Numbered from the stretch's first letter, positions 9,801 to 17,620 are shown. The stretch: 64,000 nucleotides of DNA from Bacteroidota bacterium (GCA_023397505.1 JAEWUC010000005.1:372001-436000), one strand, 5' to 3'. The notes: generated by a model from the sequence alone, not told the origin. A program made the numbers and translations.

Positions 9801-12800
9801 GGCATGTGCTGTAGTAACACCGGCTAAATTAGTACCATTAAGCGCGCCTGTGCCAAAAACAACTTCCAATTCACCTACGCCAGCACCAAATGTTATACTT
9901 CCGGAAGCAACCGCTGCAGTTGAAACAAAATCAGCCGCGCCAGCTGCACCGCCAAAGGAATCGTCAGTACCCAAGTAATTAGTAACTAAACCTTTAACAC
10001 CGTTAATTTTATTATTTGCTGAACCTACAGCAACTCTAACATCCGGTAACCAGCCTGTACCGGTAACTTCAGTGCCTGTTGCACTTCCGAATACAAGTTC
10101 ATCAGCTGCGGCAACGTTAGAAATAATACCGCTGTTGTTCAATTTAATAGTAGCGCCTTTTACTGTAACATCAACGCCACTTATTACTAATGCTTGGTTA
10201 TCAAACACTTCAAGAATACCGTTAACAGTAGTTGCAACTGCAACTGTTACAGCGCCTTTACCTGCTATAAGAGGAGCAGTCCCGTCGTTTGTTGTAGCAA
10301 CTGTTAAATTATTCAATTTATCAGCAGCAGCCGGTAATTCATTAGCTGTTGCTTTATCAAGACCAATGTAATACACATTAACCATAGATGTAAAAGTAGG
10401 TGCAACTGCAAATGTACCTGCGTTTCTAACTATAGTTGGATAAGGATCGCTGTTGTTGAATACAATTGCAGCGCCGCCAGTAACGGCACCATTTGTCAAG
10501 TTGAAAGTAGACACAAAATTACCTGCTACTGCTGCGCCTGCAGCCATATCAACTTCAAAGTTTTGGAATGTACCTGCACCGCCTACAGCTGCGGCAGCAT
10601 TACCATTCATAGAAACGAAGCCGTTATTTGCTGTTGCATAGCCCGGATGATTATAGAAATCACCTGAACCAATATTGGGTGCCAAAAGACCACCAACAAA
10701 TAATTTCATACCATCAAGTTTAACCTGGCTTAAATCGAAAGTTAAATCTCTTAATACTCTTATGTTTCCACCTGTAAATGTAACTGCCGGCATTAAACCG
10801 GTTGGGTTTTTAACAACCATAATACCAGGCCATACTGTTGTTGTTGCGTTACCTGTAATTGTCTGAGCAGCAACAACGTTAGTTGGCTGAATAAGCAGAA
10901 TAACATTTGCCATGCCTGCAGATGAATTAAAATTAGTTGTGCCTGCAGCAGAACTAAATGTATTAGTCAAGCCGCCTAATTGGAGAACACGGTCTGTAGC
11001 GGCATCTGTTGCAAAATCAACAGGAGTTGTGGAAAGCGCTGTAAGAATAGTTAACGTAGCAAATGGAGCAGAAGCAGTTGCCATTTTAAAAGTACCGCCA
11101 ATAAAATCTGCATTTCCATTAATAACCACATCCATCACTGCTGATGCCGGATTACCTTCGAGGTCAACTGTTCCGGATTTCAAATCAATTCCACCTAATG
11201 AAATTGAACCTGTACCGGCAAGTGTTGAAAGGGGGTTAATGCCTATTGTACCAGTACCTGAACTAACGATTTTGCCTGTAACAGCAAATGTAGTAGCGGC
11301 ATCACCCTGGAAAGCCATAAATGTGATGTCTGATTTACCTTCATTGCTTACGTTACCGGCTATCTGAACCGTTACGCCGTTTGTAGCTGCAGAACCAAAA
11401 TTAATATGAGTTCCGGCTACTGTTCTTTGGTTTGTAACACTGCCTGATAAATTCAAGTTTTCATTTGCAAAATTAATATAACCGCCTGCTGCGCCTGTAG
11501 AAGTTACCGAAGTGCCAAAGAAACCTACGTTGGCAGCACTAACTATATTAATATTTCCGTTGGCGCCGTTTGCAGCAGTTGAGCTGTTAACAATTGCTCC
11601 AACTCTGCTTGCTAAAGTACCAAACTGACCGGCTGCAATTCTTGCAACGGCGTTTAAGCTGCCGTTACCTGTTACTGTTGCGCCTGTAACAGCTGCCCAT
11701 GAAGAAGAAACAGTAATTCCACCCGGGATTAATATATCACCTGAAGTGTTGCTAAATATTACGCCACCACTGTTAGTAACAGAAAGTGTACCTGTTCCTT
11801 TTGTTAACGAATGTGATGAAGATATTTCAACACCGCCTGTAAGAGTAACATCCGTTAAAACGTTAGAAAATCTAATTTCACCAACATTTGCATGCGTGCT
11901 ATTGGTAGCGCCATTAGTACCGGTAATTACAGCAGAGTTTGTAACTTTTCCTGTAATTGTAACTGTTTGATTAGGGAAAATTATAACGCCGTAGTTTGAA
12001 GCAGCGTTTTTATCGGCAGTTGCTGCTGCAAAAGTAATTGTCGGGTTGTTAACAACTGTACTGCTAACAGTAACAGCAGCGCCAACACCAATTAAATCTA
12101 CACTACCAATACCGCTGTTCAATACGCTTCCAGTAACAGCTAAACCAGCAGCTGTATTAACATCAATAATACCGCTGGAAGTGTTATTCAATGTTTTGGA
12201 AGTTGTTGCAGCAGTTAATGTAACTGTTTGATCACCGTTATTAGTAACATTTCCAACAGCTGTAGCAGCCGTAACCGTAACAACAGCTTTATCGTTAGCA
12301 GTAATATCGCCTACTGCTGTAGCACTTGCAATTGTTAATGTACGGGCGGTTGCATCTGTATAAGCAATAACATTAGGCAATGCAAAAGCGCCTGTAATTG
12401 TTGTTGCGCCGTCCATATCAAAAGTCAAAGTACCGCCTGTAATAGCAGCACCGTTAGCATGAGCAACCGAATTGCCAACAACAGTTAATGTATTACCACC
12501 CAGCTTCAATTCAGCAGCTGTGGTAATAATACCGTTCATTGTTTTACTTTCATTTAAAGTAAGAACACTGCCTGCGGCAGTTGTTAAATTACCAAAATTG
12601 GTAGTATTCGATGCAGGTGGTAATTCATATCCGGCTGTAACAGCTGCGCCGCCTATATAACTGAAATCAACAACACCTGTATATTTTAATTGAGAATCAA
12701 CACTACCGAAAGCAGTTGCATTAACAACGTTTCTTGTTACTGTTCCGCCAACTGTTAAATTGGAAGCGCCAATAACTCTACCGTCGGTAAGTGTTAAAGC

Positions 12801-13190
12801 GGTTGTAATTTCAAATGGGCCTGTAAATGTTGTAATATCATTAGGGCTGGCTACAGTATTGTTGATAGTTAAACTAACAACTACTGGCGCACCGCCTGTT
12901 GATGTAAATACAAGCTTCTTATCGCCGACAACAACATTTTCATTATAAAGGTTGCCGTTTGCATATGCTACCGAAATAGTATCGCCGCTTGAAGCAGCAG
13001 TAATAGCATTGTTAATTGTCTGCTTGGGACCAACACCAGGTCCACCTGCAGCTGGGGATAAACCATTGTAACCGTCTAGACCGAATTGCACGTCTACGTA
13101 ATACTTGGTTTGTCCAAAAATAGATGAACCTAATACGACAGTTAAAAACAAAACTATCGTACTCAGTCTCAACATGTTTCTGAAGTTCAT
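6876..13190 (-). CDS. Giant secreted beta-helical protein with T9SS sorting domain
   Basis: The 2104-residue product starts with a signal peptide (hydrophobic run at residues 9-25, cleavage near IFGQ). Residues 27-110 (YYVDVQFGLDGYNGLSP ... PKQTINNAI) look like the start of a right-handed parallel beta-helix of the DUF1565/pectate-lyase-like kind. About 1700 residues of Thr/Val/Ala/Gly/Asn-rich, irregular beta repeats follow, with almost no Cys. Near residue 1930 there is an Ig-like/putative-binding segment. The last 85 residues are a type A T9SS sorting domain (YQNFPNPFNPSTNIKFDL, GMYIYRIEAG, ending KKMLLMK). Expected fate: export across the outer membrane and attachment or release. A clear AGGAG precedes the ATG. 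No T9SS machinery genes lie in this window. Confidence 0.9.
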   Translation of the reverse strand: MNFRNMLRLSTIVLFLTVVLGSSIFGQTKYYVDVQFGLDGYNGLSPAAGGPGVGPKQTINNAITAASSGDTISVAYANGNLYNENVVVGDKKLVFTSTGGAPVVVSLTINNTVASPNDITTFTGPFEITTALTLTDGRVIGASNLTVGGTVTRNVVNATAFGSVDSQLKYTGVVDFSYIGGAAVTAGYELPPASNTTNFGNLTTAAGSVLTLNESKTMNGIITTAAELKLGGNTLTVVGNSVAHANGAAITGGTLTFDMDGATTITGAFALPNVIAYTDATARTLTIASATAVGDITANDKAVVTVTAATAVGNVTNNGDQTVTLTAATTSKTLNNTSSGIIDVNTAAGLAVTGSVLNSGIGSVDLIGVGAAVTVSSTVVNNPTITFAAATADKNAASNYGVIIFPNQTVTITGKVTNSAVITGTNGATNSTHANVGEIRFSNVLTDVTLTGGVEISSSHSLTKGTGTLSVTNSGGVIFSNTSGDILIPGGITVSSSWAAVTGATVTGNGSLNAVARIAAGQFGTLASRVGAIVNSSTAANGANGNINIVSAANVGFFGTSVTSTGAAGGYINFANENLNLSGSVTNQRTVAGTHINFGSAATNGVTVQIAGNVSNEGKSDITFMAFQGDAATTFAVTGKIVSSGTGTIGINPLSTLAGTGSISLGGIDLKSGTVDLEGNPASAVMDVVINGNADFIGGTFKMATASAPFATLTILTALSTTPVDFATDAATDRVLQLGGLTNTFSSAAGTTNFNSSAGMANVILLIQPTNVVAAQTITGNATTTVWPGIMVVKNPTGLMPAVTFTGGNIRVLRDLTFDLSQVKLDGMKLFVGGLLAPNIGSGDFYNHPGYATANNGFVSMNGNAAAAVGGAGTFQNFEVDMAAGAAVAGNFVSTFNLTNGAVTGGAAIVFNNSDPYPTIVRNAGTFAVAPTFTSMVNVYYIGLDKATANELPAAADKLNNLTVATTNDGTAPLIAGKGAVTVAVATTVNGILEVFDNQALVISGVDVTVKGATIKLNNSGIISNVAAADELVFGSATGTEVTGTGWLPDVRVAVGSANNKINGVKGLVTNYLGTDDSFGGAAGAADFVSTAAVASGSITFGAGVGELEVVFGTGALNGTNLAGVTTAHASNVLQFSSNVTSSGDIAHVAGAINIGEGFTWTYLGSAPVITGDALTNGPGKLVFKGTSPTTLSAVGTDVTIAAPVDVDFANAADLFVIDPTNAGHLILAGDVNIKKGTVQLGDNVTAGRDLTLTGKNFTMSADASFIAHDGLGAFVLGTLILEPATDNVPMIWTYAGNPTLGNVTIANDVELAGTGASLTIYRTFTHSGGKLNFGAKNITIDAVTTPIDGGALAAAGTFNRTAAGATYQATDGFLSIRTTTFNQGTDFSIPNLRFGGVAGGAPVQDAINVTFGTASGATVTKKLYLDIAAANTITHTVGGSARLTVADKAVVYYSDGKFDVAPAYTTIDLTLVNPAAVTVNATVWPATATLVKTLVVNNAAAATLPDSRTVNTAITYTAGTLNVPTTKTLTVANNASIKVDAGVLTLTGTGAVSYGTGTNVTYIPSAAAYVSNGNEIPATVNNLKFTRESNTVNRNTTLNKAVTVNGTLTIKNDLTTAAAAPITLNGNLIIGLDAYDLATIPVTTFGAALTFGGSLPSAITVPEGGAQLGDIRIAKGANNATVNLVGGDLTTGTIYFEKGLFITGDNTLNIPAPALPVGGQGFNRDGVVAGNVSHVVGNVAKTLTMMGAINNSSESRSEFPVGSRNLYKPVSVTFNPVFGIPTIPHGYTIIATHVDEAPDGAVALPIADGVAEGIDVARYPNFYWFIRTKPTNLSSSVQFDLELTSPGFFDFDDINNVRIIRRHGTETDITNQWLLQGTNDSYDNEVSSGVPTVVQRGANAGLRAGGAIFTLGVSSNMTVANPIADQHLILENGAKEYDLSSVFAGNVGELTFKAQSANVAVATVAVSGSTLTITPVKTGDAVVTVVAMDEENNDFFSYSFNVNVSPLVGVDEETVPTDFALYQNFPNPFNPSTNIKFDLPKESNVAVRIYNILGEEVATLVNRVMQAGRHTVEFNASRLSSGMYIYRIEAGDFVQVKKMLLMK

Positions 13191-13265
13191 ATTGTAACTC
13201 CTAATTAGTTAAATAAAAAAAAGAATGTTCAAATTTTACACACAAACAAACAAACTCCCCCGTCC

Positions 13266-13289
13266 CTAAGTTGGTAAGAGTTGCTTCAT
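13266..13289 (-). CDS. Putative seven-residue leader peptide (MKQLLPT)
   Basis: Upstream of the giant gene, on the same strand, a perfect AAGGAGGA (13295-13302) sits six bases before an ATG that opens a seven-codon frame, MKQLLPT, closed by TAG. The gap to the giant gene's start is 75 bases and contains a G-rich stretch (GGGACGGGGGAG) and then T/G-rich sequence. Seen: the site and frame. Inferred: it is translated and may affect expression of the large gene. It could also be a chance ATG after a purine-rich stretch. Confidence 0.4.
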   Translation of the reverse strand: MKQLLPT

Positions 13290-13811
13290 GTACATCCTCC
13301 TTAATTTGTTTGCAATATTGTTTAATTAATTTTTCTTGTTTCATTTTATCAACTACTAACTTTATGTTTTATAAGGTTTTACATCAATGATATACAAAAA
13401 TACTTTAAAAAATAACAAGTTGGATAGTTGTTGTCAACTGTTTCAACAAAATAAAAACGCTTAAATTTTGCTAAAATCAAACAGTTCAATAAATTTTTTC
13501 CCTATGTAGCAACTCGAAAATATGAATTAACATTACTGATGTCAACTGATTTCTCTTTAAATTTCTTTTAAATCGCATGTTTGTGATCTTAATGAATCAT
13601 AAACAAATTTTACCATCTTGTCATTTTCAATTGTCATTTCGAGCATAGCGAGAAATCTTAAAAACATGATTCCTCACTTCACTTCATTCCGTTCCGTTTC
13701 GGAATGACAAAATCCATTTAACTTTTTCAGAAACTTCAATCAATAAAAAAAGAACAAAACTTAATTCTCGATACTCTTTACTCTCTGCTCTCTGCTCATT
13801 GCTCTCTGCTC
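13290..13811. other. Intergenic region upstream of the giant gene
   Basis: Apart from the leader ORF's ribosome binding site and the repeat at 13632-13709, I see no gene in these 522 bases. Positions 13303-13560 are very AT-rich and should contain the minus-strand promoter of the giant gene. At about 13771-13811 there is a short low-complexity run of CTCTCTGCTC-like units, immediately after the rpiA stop codon. Confidence 0.5.
13632..13709. repeat. Dispersed palindromic element, TCATTTCGA family, copy 1
   Basis: The ends are inverted: TGTCATTTCGA at 13632-13642 and TCGGAATGACA at 13699-13709. Inside are GAGAAATCTTA and ATTCCTCAC-type segments. The outer arm and the internal GAGAAATCTTA recur in the element at 45494-45587, so these are two members of one short non-coding repeat family. 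There is no coding capacity. Confidence 0.6.
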
Positions 13812-14531
13812 TTAATTTCCAACAATCTCTTTCACTTCACCGTTACTAAAAGAACAAAAAACTTTTTCCGTCATGCCTATAAAAATTCCGTGCTCAACAA
13901 TACCTGCGCGCTGTTCCATTTTACGTGCAAGCTCTTCAACATTTTTTATCGCGCCGAAATTTGCATCTATTATATAGTTGCCTTCGTCCGTAATAAATTT
14001 TTCGCCGCCGGCATTTTTCCTAAAAGAAGTTTTAGCGCCGAGCGACTGCAGAAAAACTTCTTCAACATTACTTGCGAGTTTTATCACTTCAACCGGCACG
14101 TAAAATTTTTCGCCGAGATATTTTGATAATTTTGATTCGTCAACAATAACCATAAATTTTTTTGTAGCTTGAACCAAAATTTTTTCTTTCAACAATGCGC
14201 CGCCGCCGCCTTTAATTAAATTTAGATTTTCATCCACTTCGTCGGCACCGTCAATAGTAACATCAATAAATCTTGATACTCGCGGCTCGACACCTGATAC
14301 TTGTTCATTCAAAGTAACCAACGGTATGCCAAGACGTTTAGCTTCTTTCTCGGTTCTATCCGAAGAAGGTATACATACTATATTATATAGTTCGCCGGAT
14401 TTTAATTTTTCAGCTATTCTTTCCAATGCAAATTGAAATGTGCTTCCTGTGCCCAAACCCACTACCATTCCGGGTTTGATTTCATCAACGGCTCTTTCTG
14501 CAGCAAGTTTTTTCAGATTAATTGTTTCCAT
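13812..14531 (-). CDS. rpiA: Ribose-5-phosphate isomerase A
   Basis: The 239-residue length is normal for RpiA. The enzyme interconverts ribose 5-phosphate and ribulose 5-phosphate in the cytoplasmic pentose phosphate pathway. Visible motifs are GLGTGSTF (phosphate-binding loop, residues 25-32), IPSSDRTE, the catalytic DGADEVD (about residues 95-101), KGGGGALLKEK and VDESKL. A TTG two codons upstream is in frame, but the ATG at 14531 is the usual start. No strong ribosome binding site is visible. It appears to be a single gene, with a repeat-rich region upstream. Confidence 0.95.
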   Translation of the reverse strand: METINLKKLAAERAVDEIKPGMVVGLGTGSTFQFALERIAEKLKSGELYNIVCIPSSDRTEKEAKRLGIPLVTLNEQVSGVEPRVSRFIDVTIDGADEVDENLNLIKGGGGALLKEKILVQATKKFMVIVDESKLSKYLGEKFYVPVEVIKLASNVEEVFLQSLGAKTSFRKNAGGEKFITDEGNYIIDANFGAIKNVEELARKMEQRAGIVEHGIFIGMTEKVFCSFSNGEVKEIVGN

Positions 14532-15056
14532 AGCCAAATTTACGTGAAATTATCATGCCAAATTATGAAGTCAATTTTAAGTAAAATATTGCGGTTTTAA
14601 AATGATTTAAAAGAAAATGGTGCGAATATTTTTCGCCCCCGGTGAATTTAAAGCGTACGTAACAAGCCTGTACCAAGCCCCTAAAAGGCCTGTGCCAAGC
14701 CATCAATTTTACTACGAAAATTTTTCGTCTAAAGCCCGCGCCTTGAAAAGAATTTTGTATAAAAACCGAATGAAGGCGAGGATTAGAAGAAAAACCTGTT
14801 CGACCCCGCAAATTTCATAATATAATAATTATAAAAAGCGGGGGAGTTATTTTTCTTCCCGAGCCGTAATGAAGTTTTAGAAATTCTTTTTACAGCGCAA
14901 CCTTCTTTTCCAACTTTTCTTCGAAAAGAAAGGTTGAGTATATATTTTTCCTATCATGAAAAATCCTAACAATCATAATGATCCCCGCCTCGCACGACGC
15001 TTTGAGTCGGGCGGGTGCGTTCTTTTCTCTTATTAAACTAATTCGCACAACCGGTA
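14532..15056. other. Repeat-rich intergenic region between rpiA and vapC
   Basis: No gene is supported in these 525 bases. A short internal repeat is visible near 14666-14701, where GCCTGTACCAAGCC and GCCTGTGCCAAGCC follow each other. The main content is the first copy of the 245-bp direct repeat (14738-14984), followed by a GC-rich patch containing CCCGCCTCGC and GGCGGGTGCG at 14984-15020. Confidence 0.5.
14738..14984. repeat. Direct repeat flanking vapBC, copy 1
   Basis: This 247-base segment is repeated with scattered substitutions at 15775-16018, in the same orientation. Shared landmarks in order are AAGAATTTTGTAT, ACCGAATGAAGG, CGACCCCGCAAA, AGCGGGGGAGTTATTTTTCT, GAAATTCTTTTTACAGCGCA and CCTATCATGA. 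It contains two inverted repeats: CCCCGC/GCGGGG at 14804-14843 and a 26-base hairpin at 14911-14936. No open frame is shared by both copies. Confidence 0.85.
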
Positions 15057-15449
15057 TTACTTCCTAATTTTCAAATTTAAGTACTGCCCCATCGGATCAA
15101 AATCTCTATCATTGTGTAATAATTCTATGTCGTTTTCAATACAGAATGTTCCTATAATTAAATCCACAGTCTTTCTAACGGTTATTCCCTTTGCTCTAAG
15201 ATATCTGAAATTTTCAGCGCTCTTAATTGCTAATTCTTCGTTACAAATATTAAAACAGGGAAAAGATTGCATTATTTCTTTTGCAGTTCTAAAATCTTTA
15301 TCATTTCTGAATCCTTGCAAAATCTCTGCTAAAATATAATCTCCGGTTATTACTAATTCGTTACCGAGCAAAGCATTTAGTTCCTCCGTGTGCCAATTAT
15401 TGATTCCATTGAAGTAATCAATGAATACCGAAGAATCAACAAGTATCAT
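15057..15449 (-). CDS. vapC: PIN-domain toxin of a VapBC pair
   Basis: The 130-residue protein is a PIN-domain ribonuclease of the VapC type. The four acidic positions are visible: the first in MILVDSSVFIDYF, a Glu in YILAEILQGF, and Asp residues in TVDLIIGTFC and LLHNDRDFDPM. Known: VapC toxins cut tRNA or rRNA and are blocked by the partner VapB. The gene overlaps the antitoxin stop codon by one base, the usual translationally coupled order antitoxin then toxin. The length is complete and the acidic residues are intact, so it should be functional. The specific RNA target cannot be read from sequence. Confidence 0.93.
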   Translation of the reverse strand: MILVDSSVFIDYFNGINNWHTEELNALLGNELVITGDYILAEILQGFRNDKDFRTAKEIMQSFPCFNICNEELAIKSAENFRYLRAKGITVRKTVDLIIGTFCIENDIELLHNDRDFDPMGQYLNLKIRK

Positions 15450-15640
15450 TAGGTAGTCCTCATTTCATCAAGATTTCCTTCCCATCTTAATTTACCGCGC
15501 AACTTCTTGAGTCTGCTTTGCTTTTTAACTTGCACAAGTAGTTTTAACGCTTCCTCAACAACATCCTTTTTTGTTGAAAGACCCGATGTTTTAAGGGCAG
15601 CATTCATCAATTTATCGTCAATCGCAATATTTGTTCTCAT
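15449..15640 (-). CDS. vapB: VapB-type antitoxin
   Basis: The ATG at 15640 gives 63 residues beginning MRTNIAIDDKLMNAALKTSG, a ribbon-helix-helix DNA-binding N-terminus like the VapB (DUF2191) antitoxins. The C-terminus, KKLRGKLRWEGNLDEMR, is the toxin-wrapping peptide with the typical G-K-L-x-W-E/D-G-x-L motif. An ATG two codons upstream (15646) is directly abutted by AAGGA, too close for initiation, whereas 15640 is six bases away; so I chose 15640. A palindromic operator precedes it. It should repress its own operon together with VapC. Confidence 0.9.
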   Translation of the reverse strand: MRTNIAIDDKLMNAALKTSGLSTKKDVVEEALKLLVQVKKQSRLKKLRGKLRWEGNLDEMRTT

Positions 15641-15653
15641 TTGCATTCCTTGT

Positions 15654-15685
15654 GATGTGTATTATTTGTCTCTATTATACACATC
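15654..15685. promoter_or_regulatory. Probable VapBC operator palindrome
   Basis: Perfect 9-bp inverted arms, GATGTGTAT at 15654-15662 and ATACACATC at 15677-15685, are separated by 14 bases. The centre of this palindrome lies about 29 bases upstream of the vapB start codon. This is where RHH antitoxin-toxin complexes usually bind for autoregulation. The role is inferred from position and symmetry. Confidence 0.65.
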
Positions 15686-15774
15686 CAGTTTCAATTAATC
15701 AAACAAATAATTCGGTAACTCATAACTATCTTTTATCTATAGCCGGATTTTTATTAGATGCAAGTTTTGAAAAA

Positions 15775-16018
15775 GCGCCTTAAAAAGAATTTTGTATGGA
15801 AACCGAATGAAGGTGAGGATTAGAAGAAAAATCTGCTCGACCCCGCAAACTTTTTAATAATTATAATAAGCGGGGGAGTTATTTTTCTTCCCGAACCGTA
15901 ATGAGGTTTTAGAAATTCTTTTTACAGCGCAACCTTCTTTTCCAACTTTTCTTCGAGAAGAAAAGTTGAGAATAAATTTTCCCTATCATGATAAATCATA
16001 ACCAATCATAATTGATCC
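15775..16018. repeat. Direct repeat flanking vapBC, copy 2
   Basis: This is the second copy of the segment at 14738-14984, in the same orientation, on the other side of the toxin-antitoxin pair. It keeps the CCCCGC/GCGGGG pair (15841-15875) and the hairpin at 15943-15968, which here is a perfect 12-bp palindrome around GA. Differences from copy 1 are single substitutions and 1-3 base indels. The sequences just outside the two copies do not match each other. Confidence 0.85.
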
Positions 16019-16129
16019 GTGTCCTATTAGCTTGTTGTTTATCCATGCACCAATCCTGCCAAAGTCATCAATCTTTCTTATCTTCGCACATTAAATAGAA
16101 ACATATATTTTATAATCTTGATATTGCTT

Positions 16130-16211
16130 TTAATCTTGATCTTATTTTGAAGATAAAGAGCCAGAATATGAGCCTGCCTCACGTTGCCGAAGGCCAGGCG
16201 ATCAAGATTAA
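16130..16211. repeat. Inverted repeat in the miaB leader
   Basis: Twelve-base arms, TTAATCTTGATC at 16130-16141 and GATCAAGATTAA at 16200-16211, enclose a 58-base loop holding a smaller GC-rich hairpin (GCCTG ... CAGGC, with GCCGAAGGC inside). It lies directly before the miaB start at 16234. It could be an insertion of a short palindromic element or a leader RNA structure. Confidence 0.55.
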
Positions 16212-16233
16212 GATAGATATAGAAAAGGATGCA

Positions 16234-17562
16234 ATGAAGAACAACATATATATTGAAACATACGGCTGCCAAATGAATGTGGCCGATTCGGAACTTGTAC
16301 TCGGAATTTTAAAGAACAAAGGTTTCGAGGTTACAGAAAAGATTGAAGGCGCAAATGTAATTTTACTAAACACATGCAGCATTCGTGATAATGCCGAACA
16401 AAAAATTTATAACAGGCTCGATCATTTAAAAGGAATTAAAAGAAATCATCCCGGTACTATAATAGGAATTCTCGGCTGCATGGCGGAACGTCTTCGCAAA
16501 AATTTAATTGAAGAACAAAAAATCGTTGATGTTGTAGTCGGTCCCGATGAGTATAGGCGTCTCCCCGAGTTTATTGACATTGCCTTCAACGGTGAAAAAG
16601 GAATCGGGGTAAAACTTTCACGCACCGAAACTTACGACGACATAATTCCTTACCGCGAGGACGGTTTAAGCGCATGGATTTCCGTAATGCGCGGGTGCGA
16701 TAAATTCTGTACGTACTGCGTTGTTCCATACACACGCGGCCGCGAACGAAGCCGCTCTCTCGAATCTATAGTAAATGAAATAAAAAATCTTTCCGAAAGA
16801 GGATTTAAAGAAGTTTCCCTGCTTGGTCAAAATGTAAATTCATACGATGATAACGGTAAAGACTTTGCCGATCTTTTGGCCGCTTGCGCCTTGGTTGACA
16901 GTTCAATAAGAATCCGTTTTACAACTTCGCATCCGCAGGATTTATCCGACAAACTTTTATATACAATTGCAGAACATCAAAATATTTGCAAATACATCCA
17001 TCTTCCCGTGCAGTCCGGTTCGAACAGAATTTTGGAATTGATGAATAGAACTTACACCGTTGAACATTATCTAAGCTTAATAGATAAAGCACGAAAAATT
17101 ATTCCGGGCGTTTCGTTCTCAACAGATATTATCGCGGGCTTCCCAACGGAAACAACTGAAGATCATTTAATGACAATAGATGTAATTCAACAAGTCCGCT
17201 ACGACGGCGCGTATATGTTCAAATATTCCCCGCGCGAAGGTACGAAAGCTTTTGCGATGAATGACGATATTGAAGAAGATGTTAAAGCAAAACGATTGAA
17301 TGAAATAATTGATTTGCAGCAGCAAATTTCTTATGACATAAATCAATCCTTAATCGGCAAAGATGAAATTGTTTTAATTGAAGGACTGAGTAAAAAGTCG
17401 GATGATTTCTATTCGGGAAGAACAGACTCGAATAAGATTGTTATTATACCTAAGAATGATGGAATTAATATCGGCGATTATGTTAGAGTAAAAATCAACC
17501 GAGCAACATCGGCAACTTTATTCGGTGATTATGTTGAAGAAGAAAATAAAATTGTGATTTGA
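16234..17562 (+). CDS. miaB: tRNA-2-methylthio-N6-dimethylallyladenosine synthase
   Basis: From the ATG at 16234 the enzyme has 442 residues, the usual MiaB size. Domains in order: an N-terminal methylthiotransferase domain (YGCQMNVADSE, NTCSIRDNAEQK, with a third Cys in LGCMAERL), a radical SAM domain with CDKFCTYCVVPYTRG, and a C-terminal TRAM domain. It adds the methylthio group to i6A37 of tRNAs using two 4Fe-4S clusters. An in-frame ATG at 16147 would place 29 non-homologous residues, encoded by an inverted repeat, before the conserved start. AAGGA lies four bases before 16234, so that start is preferred. Confidence 0.94.
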   Translation: MKNNIYIETYGCQMNVADSELVLGILKNKGFEVTEKIEGANVILLNTCSIRDNAEQKIYNRLDHLKGIKRNHPGTIIGILGCMAERLRKNLIEEQKIVDVVVGPDEYRRLPEFIDIAFNGEKGIGVKLSRTETYDDIIPYREDGLSAWISVMRGCDKFCTYCVVPYTRGRERSRSLESIVNEIKNLSERGFKEVSLLGQNVNSYDDNGKDFADLLAACALVDSSIRIRFTTSHPQDLSDKLLYTIAEHQNICKYIHLPVQSGSNRILELMNRTYTVEHYLSLIDKARKIIPGVSFSTDIIAGFPTETTEDHLMTIDVIQQVRYDGAYMFKYSPREGTKAFAMNDDIEEDVKAKRLNEIIDLQQQISYDINQSLIGKDEIVLIEGLSKKSDDFYSGRTDSNKIVIIPKNDGINIGDYVRVKINRATSATLFGDYVEEENKIVI

Positions 17563-17595
17563 TGATGTTACGCGAAAAAATATTTAAGTACATTG

Positions 17596-17620
17596 GTCAT
17601 TCCGGCGAAAGCCGGAATCC
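17596..17620. repeat. REP-like hairpin with GAAA tetraloop
   Basis: The hairpin arms ATTCCGGC and GCCGGAAT (17599-17618) close a GAAA loop, bounded by GTC and CC. This is the minimal form of the common bacterial REP palindrome. There is no T-run, so it is not a standard terminator, but as it follows the miaB stop by about 35 bases it may mark the transcript end. The following 60 bases include a remnant-like GCCGGCTTCTCGCC. Confidence 0.65.

Noticed and set aside
6903..12948. Many plus-strand open frames of 60-150 codons opposite the giant secreted gene
   Set aside because: They are antisense shadows caused by the Thr/Val/Ala-rich composition of the minus-strand gene; none has a ribosome binding site or recognisable product.
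14563..14820. Open frames on both strands in the repeat region near rpiA
   Set aside because: They lie largely in the 245-bp repeat and are not kept open in the second copy at 15775-16018.
16147..16233. Upstream extension of miaB by 29 codons
   Set aside because: It is encoded by an inverted repeat, does not resemble MiaB N-termini, and 16234 has a better ribosome binding site.
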